From assembly GCA_019359395.1 (NCBI GenBank), contig JAHHHK010000029.1, positions 28,174-92,173 of the forward strand: a DNA stretch of 64,000 nucleotides, given 5' to 3'. The notes under the pieces are model-generated. The model had not been told where the DNA came from. It worked only from the letters and a program-made list of their open reading frames with translations, and did not search any database. This document shows positions 63,831 to 64,000 of this stretch, piece by piece. Origin of the DNA: Komarekiella atlantica HA4396-MV6 (lineage in GTDB: Bacteria > Cyanobacteriota > Cyanobacteriia > Cyanobacteriales > Nostocaceae). Within the stretch, counting starts at the first letter, position 1; each line of letters opens with the position of its first letter. The position numbers were made by a program, and so were the translations under genes.

Positions 63831-64000
63831 TTACTTGACCTCTATAAATGATATTTTGTCATTAAAGTCGTTTCCAACAAATTTATGCTCACCAGAACCA
63901 TACTCACGGCATCGACCACCAGTGTTATGTTCACATACACGTACTACTGTATCTGGTGGCACGCGTAATGAGCTAATAGTGTCATTACCAACAACACTTA
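63831..64000 (-). CDS. Beta/gamma-crystallin-like protein, C-terminal fragment
   Basis: A reverse-strand frame open from the window edge to TAA at 63831-63833 gives 55 residues: VVGNDTISSLRVPPDTVVRV then CEHNTGGRCREYGSGEHKFV and GNDFNDKISFIEVK. The (N/D)(N/D)xIS(S/F) motifs GNDTISS and NDKISF and the CEHNTGGRC Greek-key pattern match the beta/gamma-crystallin fold, in which these motifs bind calcium. Upstream part (signal, first motif pair) lies outside the window. Confidence 0.7.
   Translation of the reverse strand, partial: SVVGNDTISSLRVPPDTVVRVCEHNTGGRCREYGSGEHKFVGNDFNDKISFIEVK

Noticed and set aside
1..64000. tRNA, rRNA or riboswitch genes
   Set aside because: None of the gaps showed a tRNA acceptor/T-loop pattern or a recognisable riboswitch core when read by eye; a covariance-model search would be decisive.

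Overview
The window reads as chromosomal DNA of a filamentous, Nostoc-like cyanobacterium (order Nostocales). The evidence is the many GCGATCGC (HIP1) octamers, AT-rich gaps full of short tandem and palindromic repeats, and cyanobacterium-typical genes: chlP, pcxA, sucrose-phosphate phosphatase, COP23, DUF4327, CHASE2/Ser-Thr kinases, PEP-CTERM proteins and several Uma2 genes. No rRNA, tRNA, CRISPR array or prophage block was seen.

Layout. 1-7.7 kb: end of a Uma2 gene, an FdhF/YdeP-type molybdoenzyme, a single-pass proline-rich protein, a two-gene unit (3928-5679) that shares a GMQAAIGN motif and joins a small helical protein to an orphan TRAP-type solute-binding protein, then class I aldolase and a small repeat protein. 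7.8-13.3 kb: aspartate aminotransferase, higBA, a TPR glycosyltransferase, a kinase with a PsbP-like tail and a nested pair of MITE-like elements. 13.4-19.7 kb: a 13-copy 21-bp tandem repeat, two S1C-protease/TPR paralogues with a degenerate third piece, a third protease and a COP23 protein. 19.9-30.6 kb: pcxA, PPK2, CheB and CheR-PAS split by inverted repeats, a class V aminotransferase, DUF4327, argD and a K+ channel. 30.7-38.8 kb: an AKR / NTF2-like / SDR / AraC cluster, an IS630-type element, a HODM-like protein and an MMADHC-like protein. 39-47 kb: ilvD, a LysR relic carrying a copied ilvD 5' end, modA, a three-copy PEP-CTERM family, tenA, mazEF and a pentapeptide protein. 47.5-64 kb: chlP, cysA, two vapBC-type loci, an FAD monooxygenase whose tail is duplicated around one of them, a methyltransferase whose promoter and start are duplicated in front of a GNAT gene, spp-ruvA-bioF, an orphan HsdR_N protein, a CHASE2 kinase coupled to an Rpn-like gene, and the end of a beta/gamma-crystallin-like gene.

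Housekeeping genes (ilvD, argD, bioF, ruvA, chlP, cysA, aldolase) are scattered singly among accessory genes. The main theme is small-scale duplication and repeat insertion: at least five places show a duplicated gene piece or promoter next to a toxin-antitoxin pair, acetyltransferase, regulator relic or paralogue. The strongest candidate for an undescribed system is the 3928-5679 pair: a periplasm-facing TakP-like sensor domain carrying an N-terminal Gly/Asn/Gln-rich motif that also begins the adjacent small helical protein, which suggests a ligand-sensing, motif-templated signalling pair. All functional statements rest on reading the sequence and on recalled family knowledge; no search was run.
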